Source: DB1 sp049323655 | Lineage (GTDB): Bacteria > Desulfobacterota > Desulfobulbia > Desulfobulbales > SURF-16 | Length of the DNA: 64,000 nt | Direction: 5' to 3' | Assembly (NCBI GenBank): GCA_049323655.1 | Contig: JBMONO010000006.1 | Coordinates: 51,952 to 115,951, forward strand | Shown: one piece after another, positions 24,264 to 32,083 of the stretch | Layout: the number at the start of each line of letters is the position of its first letter | How positions within the stretch are numbered: position 1 is the stretch's first letter | Position numbers and translations under genes: made by a program | Notes under the pieces: generated by a model | The model's input: only the letters and a program-made list of their open reading frames with translations | What the model was told of the DNA's origin: nothing | The model's database searches: none

Positions 24264-25652
24264 ATGAGCGCTTCATATCTCTTTGCAACCATCCTGCTGC
24301 TGGCAGCGACCTCCTATTATTTCGCCCGCTCCCGCGCCTTTGCCGTCGCCAGCCAATGCGGCGGAGTCAGGGCGCTTCATTCCCTGCCAGGTCACTACGG
24401 CATGCTCACCGCGCTGTGGTGCGCCCTGCCGGCCCTGCTGATCTTCACGGTCTGGCAGATGGCCGAATCAGCGGTCATCACCGCGCTCGTCACCGCCCAG
24501 CTGCCGGCGGAAATCGCCGCCCTGCCGCAGAGTCGCCTTGGCCTTGTCATCAACGACATCAAAAACACCGTTGCCGGCAACATCGTTGCCGGCGACCCGG
24601 CCCCTTATGTGCTGCAGGCCGCTGACCATTACCGCTCCCTGCAGACCATTTCCGACCGGGCCCTGGCCGGGGTCCTCCTCGCCTGTATGCTGGCGGCCGG
24701 CAGCCTTGCCTACCTGAAGATCAGCCCGACCCTGCGCGCCCGCAACAAGGTGGAAAAGGTCTTCCGCCTTCTGCTTTTGCTCTGCGCCGCCTTTGCCATC
24801 CTCATCACGGTGGGCATCATCCTTTCAGTGCTGTTCGAGGCAATCCGCTTTTTCAAGGTCATCCCGGTTCACGAATTTCTCTTCGGCCTGCAATGGAGCC
24901 CGCAGACCGCCATCCGCAGCGACCAGATCGGTTCGGCGGGCGCCTTCGGGGCTATCCCGGTTTTTGCCGGCACCGCCCTGATCGCTCTGATCGCCATGAT
25001 CGTCGCCGTTCCCATCGGCCTCATGTCCGCTATTTATCTCTCCGAGTATGCCAGCAACCGCACCCGTTCAGCGGTCAAGCCGCTGCTCGAAATCCTGGCC
25101 GGCATCCCCACCGTGGTCTACGGCTTTTTCGCAGCACTCACCGTCGCCCCGTTTCTCCGGGACACCGGTTCCCTTTTCAATCTCTCCATCTCCTCGGAAA
25201 GCGCCCTGGCCGCCGGGGTGGTGATGGGCATCATGATCATCCCCTTTGTCTCGTCTCTTTCCGATGACGTTATCCACGCCGTGCCCCAAGCCATGCGCGA
25301 TGGTTCGCTCGCCCTTGGCGCGACCAGATCGGAGACGATCAAACAGGTCGTCATTCCGGCCGCCCTGCCCGGCATTGTCGGCAGCATCCTGCTCGCCGTT
25401 TCCAGGGCCATCGGCGAAACGATGATCGTCGTCATGGCCGCCGGCCTCTCCGCCAATCTCACCGCCAACCCCTTTCAGGCGGTCACCACCGTTACCGTCC
25501 AGATCGTCACCCTGCTGGTCGGCGATCAGGAATTCGACAGTCCGAAGACCCTGGCCGCCTTTGCCCTGGGCCTGCTTCTTTTCGTTTTTACCCTGCTGCT
25601 CAACATCATCGCCCTCTATGTGGTGCGAACCTACCGGGAACAATACGAATAG
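24264..25652 (+). CDS. pstC: Phosphate ABC transporter permease PstC
   Basis: A 462-residue permease, longer than the ~320-residue E. coli type. The last ~290 residues carry the permease fold with the coupling loop (GATRSETIKQVVIPAALPGI) contacting PstB. The first ~165 residues add two membrane segments and a ~80-residue non-cytoplasmic loop, as in the long PstC forms of many environmental bacteria. ATG 24264 follows GGGAGGAGG. It overlaps nothing and is 11 nt upstream of pstA's ribosome site region. Confidence 0.93.
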   Translation: MSASYLFATILLLAATSYYFARSRAFAVASQCGGVRALHSLPGHYGMLTALWCALPALLIFTVWQMAESAVITALVTAQLPAEIAALPQSRLGLVINDIKNTVAGNIVAGDPAPYVLQAADHYRSLQTISDRALAGVLLACMLAAGSLAYLKISPTLRARNKVEKVFRLLLLLCAAFAILITVGIILSVLFEAIRFFKVIPVHEFLFGLQWSPQTAIRSDQIGSAGAFGAIPVFAGTALIALIAMIVAVPIGLMSAIYLSEYASNRTRSAVKPLLEILAGIPTVVYGFFAALTVAPFLRDTGSLFNLSISSESALAAGVVMGIMIIPFVSSLSDDVIHAVPQAMRDGSLALGATRSETIKQVVIPAALPGIVGSILLAVSRAIGETMIVVMAAGLSANLTANPFQAVTTVTVQIVTLLVGDQEFDSPKTLAAFALGLLLFVFTLLLNIIALYVVRTYREQYE

Positions 25653-25665
25653 AGGGAGAGAAACG

Positions 25666-26940
25666 ATGAAGAACGAACAGCAAAACAGCTCCATGGCCAA
25701 GGTCAATGCCGGTCTGCTCAAACGCTACCGGGCGGAAAAGCGCTTCCGATTTTACGGGATGGCGGCGATTTTCATTTCACTCGTCTTTCTCGCCCTGCTC
25801 TTTGTCTCCATTGTCGGCAGGGGGTATTCCGCCTTCCAGCAAACCTATGTGCAGCTGGACATCTTTTTTAACCCAACCGAATTTGCCGGCGAAAATCTGG
25901 CAACCGCCGATTTTGCGGGGCTGGTCAAAACATCATTACGCGAGAAGTTCCCCGAAGTCACCGACCGGCGCGGCAAAAAAGAGCTCTACGACCTCGTCAG
26001 TTCCGGTGCCGCATTTATCCTCCAGGACATGGTGCAGGATGACCCCTCCCTCATCGGCAACACCAAAGCGGTATGGGTGCCGGTCAACGACGACGTGGAC
26101 ATGCTCTACAAAGGCTTTATCGACCGGACGAAGCCAGAGGGAGAACGACGGATCAAGGACAGCCAGCTCGGCTGGCTTGACAAACTGGAACAGGAAGGCC
26201 GGCTGGACAAGAGGTTCAACCGGACTTTCTTCACCGCCGGCGACTCGCGCGAGCCGGAACTTGCCGGCATCTGGGGCGCAACCAGAGGCTCGTTTTACGT
26301 ACTCGTCATCACCCTGCTCCTCTCCTTTCCGGTGGGGGTGGCGGCCGCCGTGTACCTCGAAGAATTCGCCCCGAAAAACCGCTGGATCGATCTCATCGAG
26401 GTCAACATCAACAATCTGGCCGCGGTTCCCTCCATCGTCTTCGGTCTGCTCGGACTCGCCGTTTTCATCAACTTTTTCGGCATGCCGCGCTCAACGCCCC
26501 TGGTGGGCGGACTGGTCATGACCCTGATGACCCTGCCGGTCATCATCATCGCCAGTCGCGCCTCCCTCCAGTCGGTGCCGCCGTCAATCCGCGAGGCGGC
26601 CCTCGGGGTCGGCGCCTCGAAAATGCAGATGGTGGTCCATCATGTCCTGCCCCTTGCCCTGCCCGGCATGCTGACCGGCACCATCATCGGCATGGCCCGC
26701 GCCCTGGGCGAGACCGCCCCTTTGCTGATGATCGGCATGGTCGCCTTTATCGTCGATATTCCCGGCGGTTTCACCGATCCGGCCACCGCCTTACCGGTGC
26801 AGATCTATCTGTGGGCCGACAGCCCGGAACGGGCCTTCACCGAACGGACATCTGCGGCGATCATGGTCCTGCTCGCCTTTCTCATCTGCATGAACGCCGG
26901 CGCAGTCTATCTGCGCAAACGCTTTGAAATCAAATGGTAG
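25666..26940 (+). CDS. pstA: Phosphate ABC transporter permease PstA
   Basis: A 424-residue permease. After the first membrane segment (~residues 25-47) comes an unusually long ~150-residue insertion outside the membrane. Then the standard permease domain follows, with coupling loop GVGASKMQMVVHHVLPLALPGM. It partners with PstC. ATG 25666 follows AGAGGGAGAG, and the longer frame from 25561 is rejected as overlapping pstC. Both pst permeases here being long suggests they co-evolved. Confidence 0.93.
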   Translation: MKNEQQNSSMAKVNAGLLKRYRAEKRFRFYGMAAIFISLVFLALLFVSIVGRGYSAFQQTYVQLDIFFNPTEFAGENLATADFAGLVKTSLREKFPEVTDRRGKKELYDLVSSGAAFILQDMVQDDPSLIGNTKAVWVPVNDDVDMLYKGFIDRTKPEGERRIKDSQLGWLDKLEQEGRLDKRFNRTFFTAGDSREPELAGIWGATRGSFYVLVITLLLSFPVGVAAAVYLEEFAPKNRWIDLIEVNINNLAAVPSIVFGLLGLAVFINFFGMPRSTPLVGGLVMTLMTLPVIIIASRASLQSVPPSIREAALGVGASKMQMVVHHVLPLALPGMLTGTIIGMARALGETAPLLMIGMVAFIVDIPGGFTDPATALPVQIYLWADSPERAFTERTSAAIMVLLAFLICMNAGAVYLRKRFEIKW

Positions 26941-26976
26941 GTCCCATATTTTCACTTTCCACAAAGGAGAAAACGC

Positions 26977-28026
26977 ATGAAAAGGAAAACATTTGCAGTG
27001 GCAGCGGCATTACTGGCAGGCATTGTCGGCACCTCGACGGTGCAGGCGGCTGGACGCGATTACATCAGCATCGTCGGCTCCTCCACCGTTTACCCCTTTG
27101 CCACGGTGGTGGCGGAGCAGATCGGCAAGACCAGTAATTTCAAAACCCCGAAGATCGAATCCACCGGCACCGGCGGCGGCTTCAAGCTCTTCTGCGCCGG
27201 CGTCGGCGTCCAGCATCCGGACATGACCAATGCTTCCCGGGCGATCAAGAAATCGGAATACGACACCTGCCAGGCCAACGGCGTCAAGAACATCGTCGAG
27301 GTCAAGATCGGCTATGACGGCATCGTCCTCGCCAACTCGAAGAAGAGCGCGCCGATGCAGATCTCCCGCAAGGAGATTTTCCTCGCCCTGGCCAAAGAGG
27401 TGCCGGACCCCAAAGGCGGCGACGCACTGATTGCCAACCCCTATAAGAACTGGAGCGAAATCAACCCGAATCTGCCTAACGTCAAGATCGAGGTCCTTGG
27501 CCCGCCGCCCACCTCCGGCACCCGCGACGCCTTTGTCGAACTGGTCATGGAGGCAGGTGGTGATGAATTCGAGTCCATCAAGGCCATGAAAAAAAGCGAC
27601 AAGGACAGACACAAGGCCATCACCCAGAGCGTGCGTGAGGACGGCGCCTTCATCGAGGCCGGTGAAAACGACAACCTCATCGTTCAGAAACTCGAGGCCA
27701 ACCCCAACGCCTTCGGCATCTTCGGTTTCAGCTTCCTAGATCAGAACGCCGACAAGGTGCAGGGAGCCATTGTCGAAGACAACGCCCCGACCTTCGAGAA
27801 CATCGCGGATGGCAAGTATCCGGTTTCCCGCCCCCTGTTCTTCTATGTGAAGAAGGATCATGTCGGCGTCATTCCCGGCATCGAGGAGTATCTGGCCGAA
27901 TTCACCAGTGAAAAGGCCTGGGGCGAAGAAGGCTATCTCGCCGACAAAGGCATGATCCCCATGCCGGAAGAGGAACGCAAAGCAGTGGCCGGTGACGTCA
28001 AGGCGCTGAAACCCCTCAGCATGTAA
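26977..28026 (+). CDS. pstS: Phosphate-binding protein PstS
   Basis: A 349-residue exported protein: signal peptide MKRKTFAVAAALLAGIVGTS, cleaved near QAA. Mature protein has IVGSSTVYPF, ESTGTGGGFKLFCAGVG and PPPTSGTRDAF, the phosphate-binding loops. It is the periplasmic receptor of the Pst transporter. An AAAGGAG site precedes ATG 26977. A strong hairpin follows it at 28044-28098, which would let it be made in excess of PstB. Confidence 0.93.
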   Translation: MKRKTFAVAAALLAGIVGTSTVQAAGRDYISIVGSSTVYPFATVVAEQIGKTSNFKTPKIESTGTGGGFKLFCAGVGVQHPDMTNASRAIKKSEYDTCQANGVKNIVEVKIGYDGIVLANSKKSAPMQISRKEIFLALAKEVPDPKGGDALIANPYKNWSEINPNLPNVKIEVLGPPPTSGTRDAFVELVMEAGGDEFESIKAMKKSDKDRHKAITQSVREDGAFIEAGENDNLIVQKLEANPNAFGIFGFSFLDQNADKVQGAIVEDNAPTFENIADGKYPVSRPLFFYVKKDHVGVIPGIEEYLAEFTSEKAWGEEGYLADKGMIPMPEEERKAVAGDVKALKPLSM

Positions 28027-28043
28027 GCCGAACACCGCTCATC

Positions 28044-28098
28044 CTGGCGCCGGGGTCTGCCGGAATGGTAACGCCGGCCCCGACGCCAGCTCTTTTTT
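28044..28098 (+). terminator. Internal terminator or attenuator between pstS and pstB
   Basis: CTGGCG(C)CGGGG pairs with CCCCG(A)CGCCAG around an inner GCCGG/CCGGC stem, followed by CTCTTTTTTC: the form of a factor-independent terminator. It lies between pstS and pstB in one direction, so partial read-through is likely. A high PstS:PstB ratio would be the expected effect (inference). Confidence 0.75.
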
Positions 28099-28189
28099 CT
28101 TCATATTTCATCGCAAGGATCGGGAATCACCCTGTTTTTCTTTGTGTTTTCCCCGGTCTCTGTGGTAGAATTTGCGGAGCAGCAACAGC

Positions 28190-29074
28190 ATGAACGCGAT
28201 ACTTGACATCAGCAGTCACGATCTTTCCGCCATGAGAACCAAGGAGGATGTTTTGTCGCTGGCCCAAGACAAAGCGCTTCACAAAAAACGTGAAACTGTA
28301 GGCAACCCCTTTGTCGAAACCCCCCGCATGACCTGCCGAGAGGTTTTTGTCTACTACGGGGAGAAAATGGCGATCAACAATGTCAGTATCGATATCGCCC
28401 ACAATGAAGTGATTGCCATGATCGGACCGTCCGGCTGCGGCAAATCGACCTTTCTCCGCTGCCTCAACCGCATGAACGACACGGTGGAGGGCTGCCGGGT
28501 CACCGGTGAAATCCGCCTCGACGACATGGATATCCATGACAAGAGCGTCGATGTCGTTCCCCTGCGCGCCAGAGTCGGCATGGTCTTCCAGAAACCAAAC
28601 CCCTTCCCGAAATCCATTTACGACAATATCGCCTACGGCCCGAAAATCCACGGACTGGTCAAAAACAAGGCGGAACTCGACGAGGTGGTGGAAACCTCTC
28701 TGAAAAAGGCCGGCCTCTGGGAAGAGGTGAAAGACCGACTCAGCCAGCCCGGCACCGGGTTGTCCGGCGGCCAGCAGCAGCGTCTCTGTATTGCCCGGGC
28801 CATTGCCGTCAGTCCGGAGGTTATCCTCATGGACGAACCCTGTTCGGCCCTGGACCCCATCGCCACCGCCAAAGTGGAGGAACTGATCGCCGAATTGCGT
28901 GAACAGTACTCCATCGTCATCGTCACCCACTCCATGCAGCAGGCCGCCCGCGTCTCCCAGCGCACCGCCTATTTCCATCTGGGCGATCTCATCGAGGTCG
29001 GGCCGACGGAGCGTATCTTCACCAATCCCCGCCACCAGCTGACCGAGGATTACATCACCGGCCGTTTCGGCTGA
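28190..29074 (+). CDS. pstB: Phosphate ABC transporter ATPase PstB
   Basis: A 294-residue ABC ATPase: Walker A GPSGCGKST, Q-loop MVFQKPNPFPKS (the Pst signature), ABC signature LSGGQQQR, Walker B VILMDEP, and the H-loop in IVTHSMQQ. It powers phosphate uptake through PstCA. About 40 extra residues precede the domain compared with E. coli PstB. ATG 28190 has GGAG 10 nt upstream; the TTG 18 nt upstream is a less likely start. Confidence 0.93.
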   Translation: MNAILDISSHDLSAMRTKEDVLSLAQDKALHKKRETVGNPFVETPRMTCREVFVYYGEKMAINNVSIDIAHNEVIAMIGPSGCGKSTFLRCLNRMNDTVEGCRVTGEIRLDDMDIHDKSVDVVPLRARVGMVFQKPNPFPKSIYDNIAYGPKIHGLVKNKAELDEVVETSLKKAGLWEEVKDRLSQPGTGLSGGQQQRLCIARAIAVSPEVILMDEPCSALDPIATAKVEELIAELREQYSIVIVTHSMQQAARVSQRTAYFHLGDLIEVGPTERIFTNPRHQLTEDYITGRFG

Positions 29075-29122
29075 TTGCCTCCCGTCCCGCCTGCCAGTAG
29101 CCGCGAAACGGGAAGCTCCGTC

Positions 29123-29518
29123 CTACAGACGCTCGAGGATGGCCTTGACCGTATTGCCTTCCGCCATGCCGGCGAAATGGGCCATGATCGGCTTCATCGC
29201 CTGCATCTTGTTGCCAAGCTTGCTGAAATCGATATTGGCGGCGATCCAGGTCCTGATCTCCTCCTCGCTTGCCTGACGCGGCAGATAGCTTTCGAGAATC
29301 TGCAAATACTCCGACGGCTCTCCGCCGGTCTGGGCCAGGGTCTCGTTCTCCGCCTTGATCAGCTTGCGGATGACCGCGATCACTTCCGTGTCATCGAGCT
29401 CCTTTTTCGCCTGGCGGCCGAACTCGCCGAGCAGGACACGCAGCGCCGAGGTTCGTGCTTCCGTCTTGGCCTTCATCGATTCCTTTAAATCACTTTTGAT
29501 CTTCTCCTGCAGCGACAT
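29123..29518 (-). CDS. GatB/YqeY domain protein
   Basis: A 131-residue helical protein of the YqeY family, start MSLQEKIKSDLKESMKAK, with conserved ESYLPRQASEEEI and the C-terminal NTVKAIL. The domain resembles the tail of the tRNA amidotransferase GatB and may bind tRNA; stand-alone function is not settled. AAGGAG lies before paired ATGs at 29521 and 29518; the second gives the better spacing. It is convergent with pstB across ~50 bp. Confidence 0.85.
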   Translation of the reverse strand: MSLQEKIKSDLKESMKAKTEARTSALRVLLGEFGRQAKKELDDTEVIAVIRKLIKAENETLAQTGGEPSEYLQILESYLPRQASEEEIRTWIAANIDFSKLGNKMQAMKPIMAHFAGMAEGNTVKAILERL

Positions 29519-29545
29519 CATTTTCTCCTTTTCAAGCACGGATAG

Positions 29546-29642
29546 TTTCGTAATAACAAAGATGCAACCACAGAGACGACGGAAGCCGCAGAGAAATTAC
29601 GCTGCGCCCTCTGTGCTCTCAGTGGTGAAAATAGACGTTTAC
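29546..29642 (-). repeat. Palindromic intergenic repeat, copy E (shorter, diverged)
   Basis: On the minus strand: GTCTATTTTCACCACTGAGAGCAC, AGAGGG, AT-rich centre, CGTCGTCTCTGTGGTTGC, then ATTACGAAACTATC. The flanks and arms follow copies A-D but the centre is shorter. It lies between the YqeY gene and the leftward lipoprotein gene. Confidence 0.65.
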
Positions 29643-29649
29643 CCCATCA

Positions 29650-30231
29650 TCACCTCTTATTCATACTCTTTTTTTCCAGCCGAACGTTATCGACAAAAAA
29701 AACAAGTGGTTTTTCCGGCCGCCGGACAAAAAGGGCAAGACGGCTGACCGCCTCCGGTTGCAGCAGCCGGCCGGTGCCGGAGGTGGTCAGCCCGACAAGA
29801 TCAACGGCAAAGACATTATCGCCCGGCCGGGCGACAAACCGACCATTGGCCCGATCCGCATAGGGCGGATTATCGCGGCGATCGTCGATGCGCCAGGATA
29901 GCCGGATCGGATCGGCGGCAGGATTATGGATATCCACCAGCAGTCGCCCGGCGGCCATCCGCCCCTCCTCAAAAAAACAGGTTAGCCCCGGATATTCGTC
30001 GTTGGGATACAGCTCGACCCGCAGACTGTGCCTGCCCGAGGTAACATGGCGATCATCCTGTTCCAGCAGGGTGCCGCAGCGCCAGCGCAGAAAATCCAGC
30101 TCCCACTGCTGCTCGAAATCAAACAAAGTGCGGACAGCCGCTCTGTCATATCCCTCCGGACGGCAGGAGACAATGACCACCAGCAGGCCGGCGAGCAAAA
30201 AAATCGCCATTAGTGCCAGCAAACGCCTCAT
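29650..30231 (-). CDS. Lipoprotein with carbohydrate-binding-like domain
   Basis: A 193-residue protein with a lipoprotein leader (MRRLLALMAIFLLAGLLVVIVSC; lipobox IVSC). The rest is a beta-rich domain: TLFDFEQQWEL, SGRHSLRVELYPNDEYPG, LLVDIHNP, ALFVRRPEKPLVFFVDNVRL. This resembles CBM11-like or jelly-roll modules that hold ligands and metal. The ATG overlaps the upstream stop (ATGA at 30228-30231), so it is coupled to the phosphoesterase gene. Ligand unknown. Confidence 0.6.
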   Translation of the reverse strand: MRRLLALMAIFLLAGLLVVIVSCRPEGYDRAAVRTLFDFEQQWELDFLRWRCGTLLEQDDRHVTSGRHSLRVELYPNDEYPGLTCFFEEGRMAAGRLLVDIHNPAADPIRLSWRIDDRRDNPPYADRANGRFVARPGDNVFAVDLVGLTTSGTGRLLQPEAVSRLALFVRRPEKPLVFFVDNVRLEKKSMNKR

Positions 30232-31091
30232 CCCCCTTCCTCCACAAAGCGAATGACGGTGATTTCCGGCGGCACCCCGATCCGCACCGGGAAAAAATCC
30301 GAGGTGCCGATACCGCGGTTGACATAGAGCCACCGATGCCGGTTGTCGGTGAAAAGTCCGGCCCGGTACTCGGGATAATCGACCAGCCGAACCCTTTGCC
30401 AGAGAAAATCGGGAATTCGGAGCTGACCGCCATGGGTGTCACCGGCCAGCCAGAGCAAGGGTCGGCCGCCGGCCTCATGTTCCCAGCCGTGGGCAAAATG
30501 GTGCAGAACCAGCAGCGGTGTTTCACGCTCCGCGTCGGGAGTGTCGGGCAAAAGGTTCTTGGCGGGATCGCGCTCATCATCCGGGGAAAAACCGGCAATC
30601 GCCATCATCCGCCCCGCCCCATCGAGATGAATCGTTTGCACCGTATCCTTGAGGAAAACCGGATGGCGCCGCAACGCATGGACATTCCCTTCCGGATGAC
30701 AGAACAGACACTGCTGACGGCCCGTCGCCATATCGGAATCGCCGAGCACACAGTACACCCCGAGCGGCGCCTGCAATCCGGTGACATAGTCGATGGCCGG
30801 CCGCGGATCACTGTCCCACTGGGCAAGATCGCCGGTGATGACGATGAGATCGGGGGCAAGCTCTCTGACCCTTGCCGCCAACCGTTTCTCGCGTTTCCCC
30901 GGTCGGGTGATATGGAGATCGGAAAGATGGACGATCGTCGTCTCCCCCCAGGCCCGCCAGAGCCGGTCATCGGCAATGACAGCCTCTTCGACCGTGATCC
31001 TGTTCGGCTCCAGCCAGCAGCCATAACAGGAAAGAATCACCATGCCGGCGAGCACCGGAAAAAAGAGAAAACGGCGCATTGACACAAACAT
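30228..31091 (-). CDS. Membrane-anchored metallophosphoesterase
   Basis: A 287-residue protein with an N-terminal hydrophobic anchor (FFPVLAGMVILSC, possibly a lipobox) and the calcineurin-like motifs HLSDLHI, ITGDLAQ, LHHFAH and AGDTHGGQ. The usual GNHD motif is replaced by LGDSD, which removes the catalytic Asn and His. Family members split phosphoesters with two metals; the change suggests altered activity. ATG 31091 is used; ATG 31079 is an alternative. It is coupled with the downstream lipoprotein gene, suggesting a shared envelope role. Confidence 0.75.
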   Translation of the reverse strand: MFVSMRRFLFFPVLAGMVILSCYGCWLEPNRITVEEAVIADDRLWRAWGETTIVHLSDLHITRPGKREKRLAARVRELAPDLIVITGDLAQWDSDPRPAIDYVTGLQAPLGVYCVLGDSDMATGRQQCLFCHPEGNVHALRRHPVFLKDTVQTIHLDGAGRMMAIAGFSPDDERDPAKNLLPDTPDAERETPLLVLHHFAHGWEHEAGGRPLLWLAGDTHGGQLRIPDFLWQRVRLVDYPEYRAGLFTDNRHRWLYVNRGIGTSDFFPVRIGVPPEITVIRFVEEGG

Positions 31092-31256
31092 CTTGCTCTC
31101 ATTTCACCGTCTGAGAAGGATTCCGTCGGTTGTTTTTTGCCGCGACTGACAAAAAAAACTGGCATCGACCGCATCTCAACTGTATGATATTAACTACTTA
31201 CAGGCCAACAATTTCTCAATTGACAGTGCGTGTCGAGTGGCGTACACCTGAACATC
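31092..31256. promoter_or_regulatory. Divergent promoter region, phosphoesterase / DtxR-type regulator
   Basis: About 165 bp between divergent genes. TTGACA (31219-31224 within CAATTGACAGTG) could be a -35 box for the rightward regulator, though no good -10 follows at standard spacing. An AT-rich stretch lies at 31185-31215. No palindromic metal-regulator operator was found. Confidence 0.3.
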
Positions 31257-31748
31257 ATGAAACCGGAAACACGCTTAAGCGCCAGCCTCGAAGATTACCT
31301 TGAGACCATCGCCCTGATCATCAAGGAAAAAAAGGTTGCCCGGGCAAAGGAGATCGCCGCACATCTCAACGTCAGCCGGTCATCAGTGACCGAGGCATTC
31401 AGGGCACTGGCGCAAAAAGAGCTGATCAATTACGCGCCCTATGAGGTCATCACCCTTACCCCCAAGGGTGAAGAGATGTCGGCCGACATCATCCACCGCC
31501 ACCAGGCCCTGAAGGATTTCTTCATCAAGGTGCTCAACGTCGATGCGGAAATGGCCGATGTCGGGGCCTGCAGAATTGAACATGCCGCGCCACGGGAGAT
31601 CATCGACAGAATGATCAGTTTTGTCCGCTTTCTCGAACAGTGCCCGCGGGGCGGCACCGACTGGATAGAGAGTTTCGGTGTTTTCTGCCGGGAAGGCAGG
31701 ATCAGCGATGACTGCCGGAACTGCATCAATAAATGTCTTTCCAAATAA
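31257..31748 (+). CDS. DtxR/MntR-type metal-dependent regulator
   Basis: A 163-residue regulator: winged helix in residues 1-70 (KEIAAHLNVSRSSVTEAFRAL) followed by the DtxR dimerisation and metal-binding helices (IIHRHQALKDFFIKVLNVD, EACRIEHAAP-like). The C-terminus has a cysteine cluster, CREGRISDDCRNCINKC, uncommon in textbook DtxR or MntR, and there is no SH3-like third domain. Likely senses iron or manganese. The start is uncertain: ATG 31257 has no strong ribosome site, and a GTG at 31230 would add nine residues. Confidence 0.78.
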   Translation: MKPETRLSASLEDYLETIALIIKEKKVARAKEIAAHLNVSRSSVTEAFRALAQKELINYAPYEVITLTPKGEEMSADIIHRHQALKDFFIKVLNVDAEMADVGACRIEHAAPREIIDRMISFVRFLEQCPRGGTDWIESFGVFCREGRISDDCRNCINKCLSK

Positions 31749-31820
31749 CGATCCGAAACGACCGCTGGTGTGTATCGCTTTCATCCGCCGGAAGACAGGA
31801 ACGCAGACCGAGGAACAGAG

Positions 31821-32006
31821 ATGGACGGACAATATAAACCGGGATGGTACATTCACCCCAATCTGGCTTTAATCAAGATATACCAGAATGGTCAGAACTG
31901 GGTTTATCGCTGCTACACGTCAAGCGGCACCAAAGCGATATCCAAGGAGCGCCCCCTCGACCAGTGGACCTGGGCGCTCAGTCAACCAAGCCCCGAAGAC
32001 TTTTAA
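31821..32006 (+). CDS. Small Trp/Tyr-rich protein, unknown
   Basis: A 61-residue protein beginning MDGQYKPGWYIHP with five aromatic clusters (NWVYRCYTS, DQWTWAL). GAGG lies upstream, the reading frame is followed by a strong hairpin, and composition is protein-like, so it is probably real. It follows the DtxR-type gene by 72 nt in the same direction. No family recognised. Confidence 0.5.
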   Translation: MDGQYKPGWYIHPNLALIKIYQNGQNWVYRCYTSSGTKAISKERPLDQWTWALSQPSPEDF

Positions 32007-32012
32007 CAGCAA

Positions 32013-32070
32013 GAGAGGGCGCCCCACAGGGAGCCTCCCGGCGACCATTGCAGCGCCCTCTCCTTTGTTT
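32013..32070. terminator. Bidirectional terminator
   Basis: GAGAGGGCGC (32013-32022) pairs with GCGCCCTCTC (32053-32062), with further pairing inside (GGGAGCCTCCC), then CTTTGTTTT. It lies between the convergent small gene and aminotransferase gene. Confidence 0.65.
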
Positions 32071-32083
32071 TCCGTCCCCTGCC

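Noticed and set aside
28126..28175. Partial copy of the palindromic repeat before pstB
   Set aside because: Only GGTCTCTGTGGTAGAATTT resembles one arm; no second arm or flanks.
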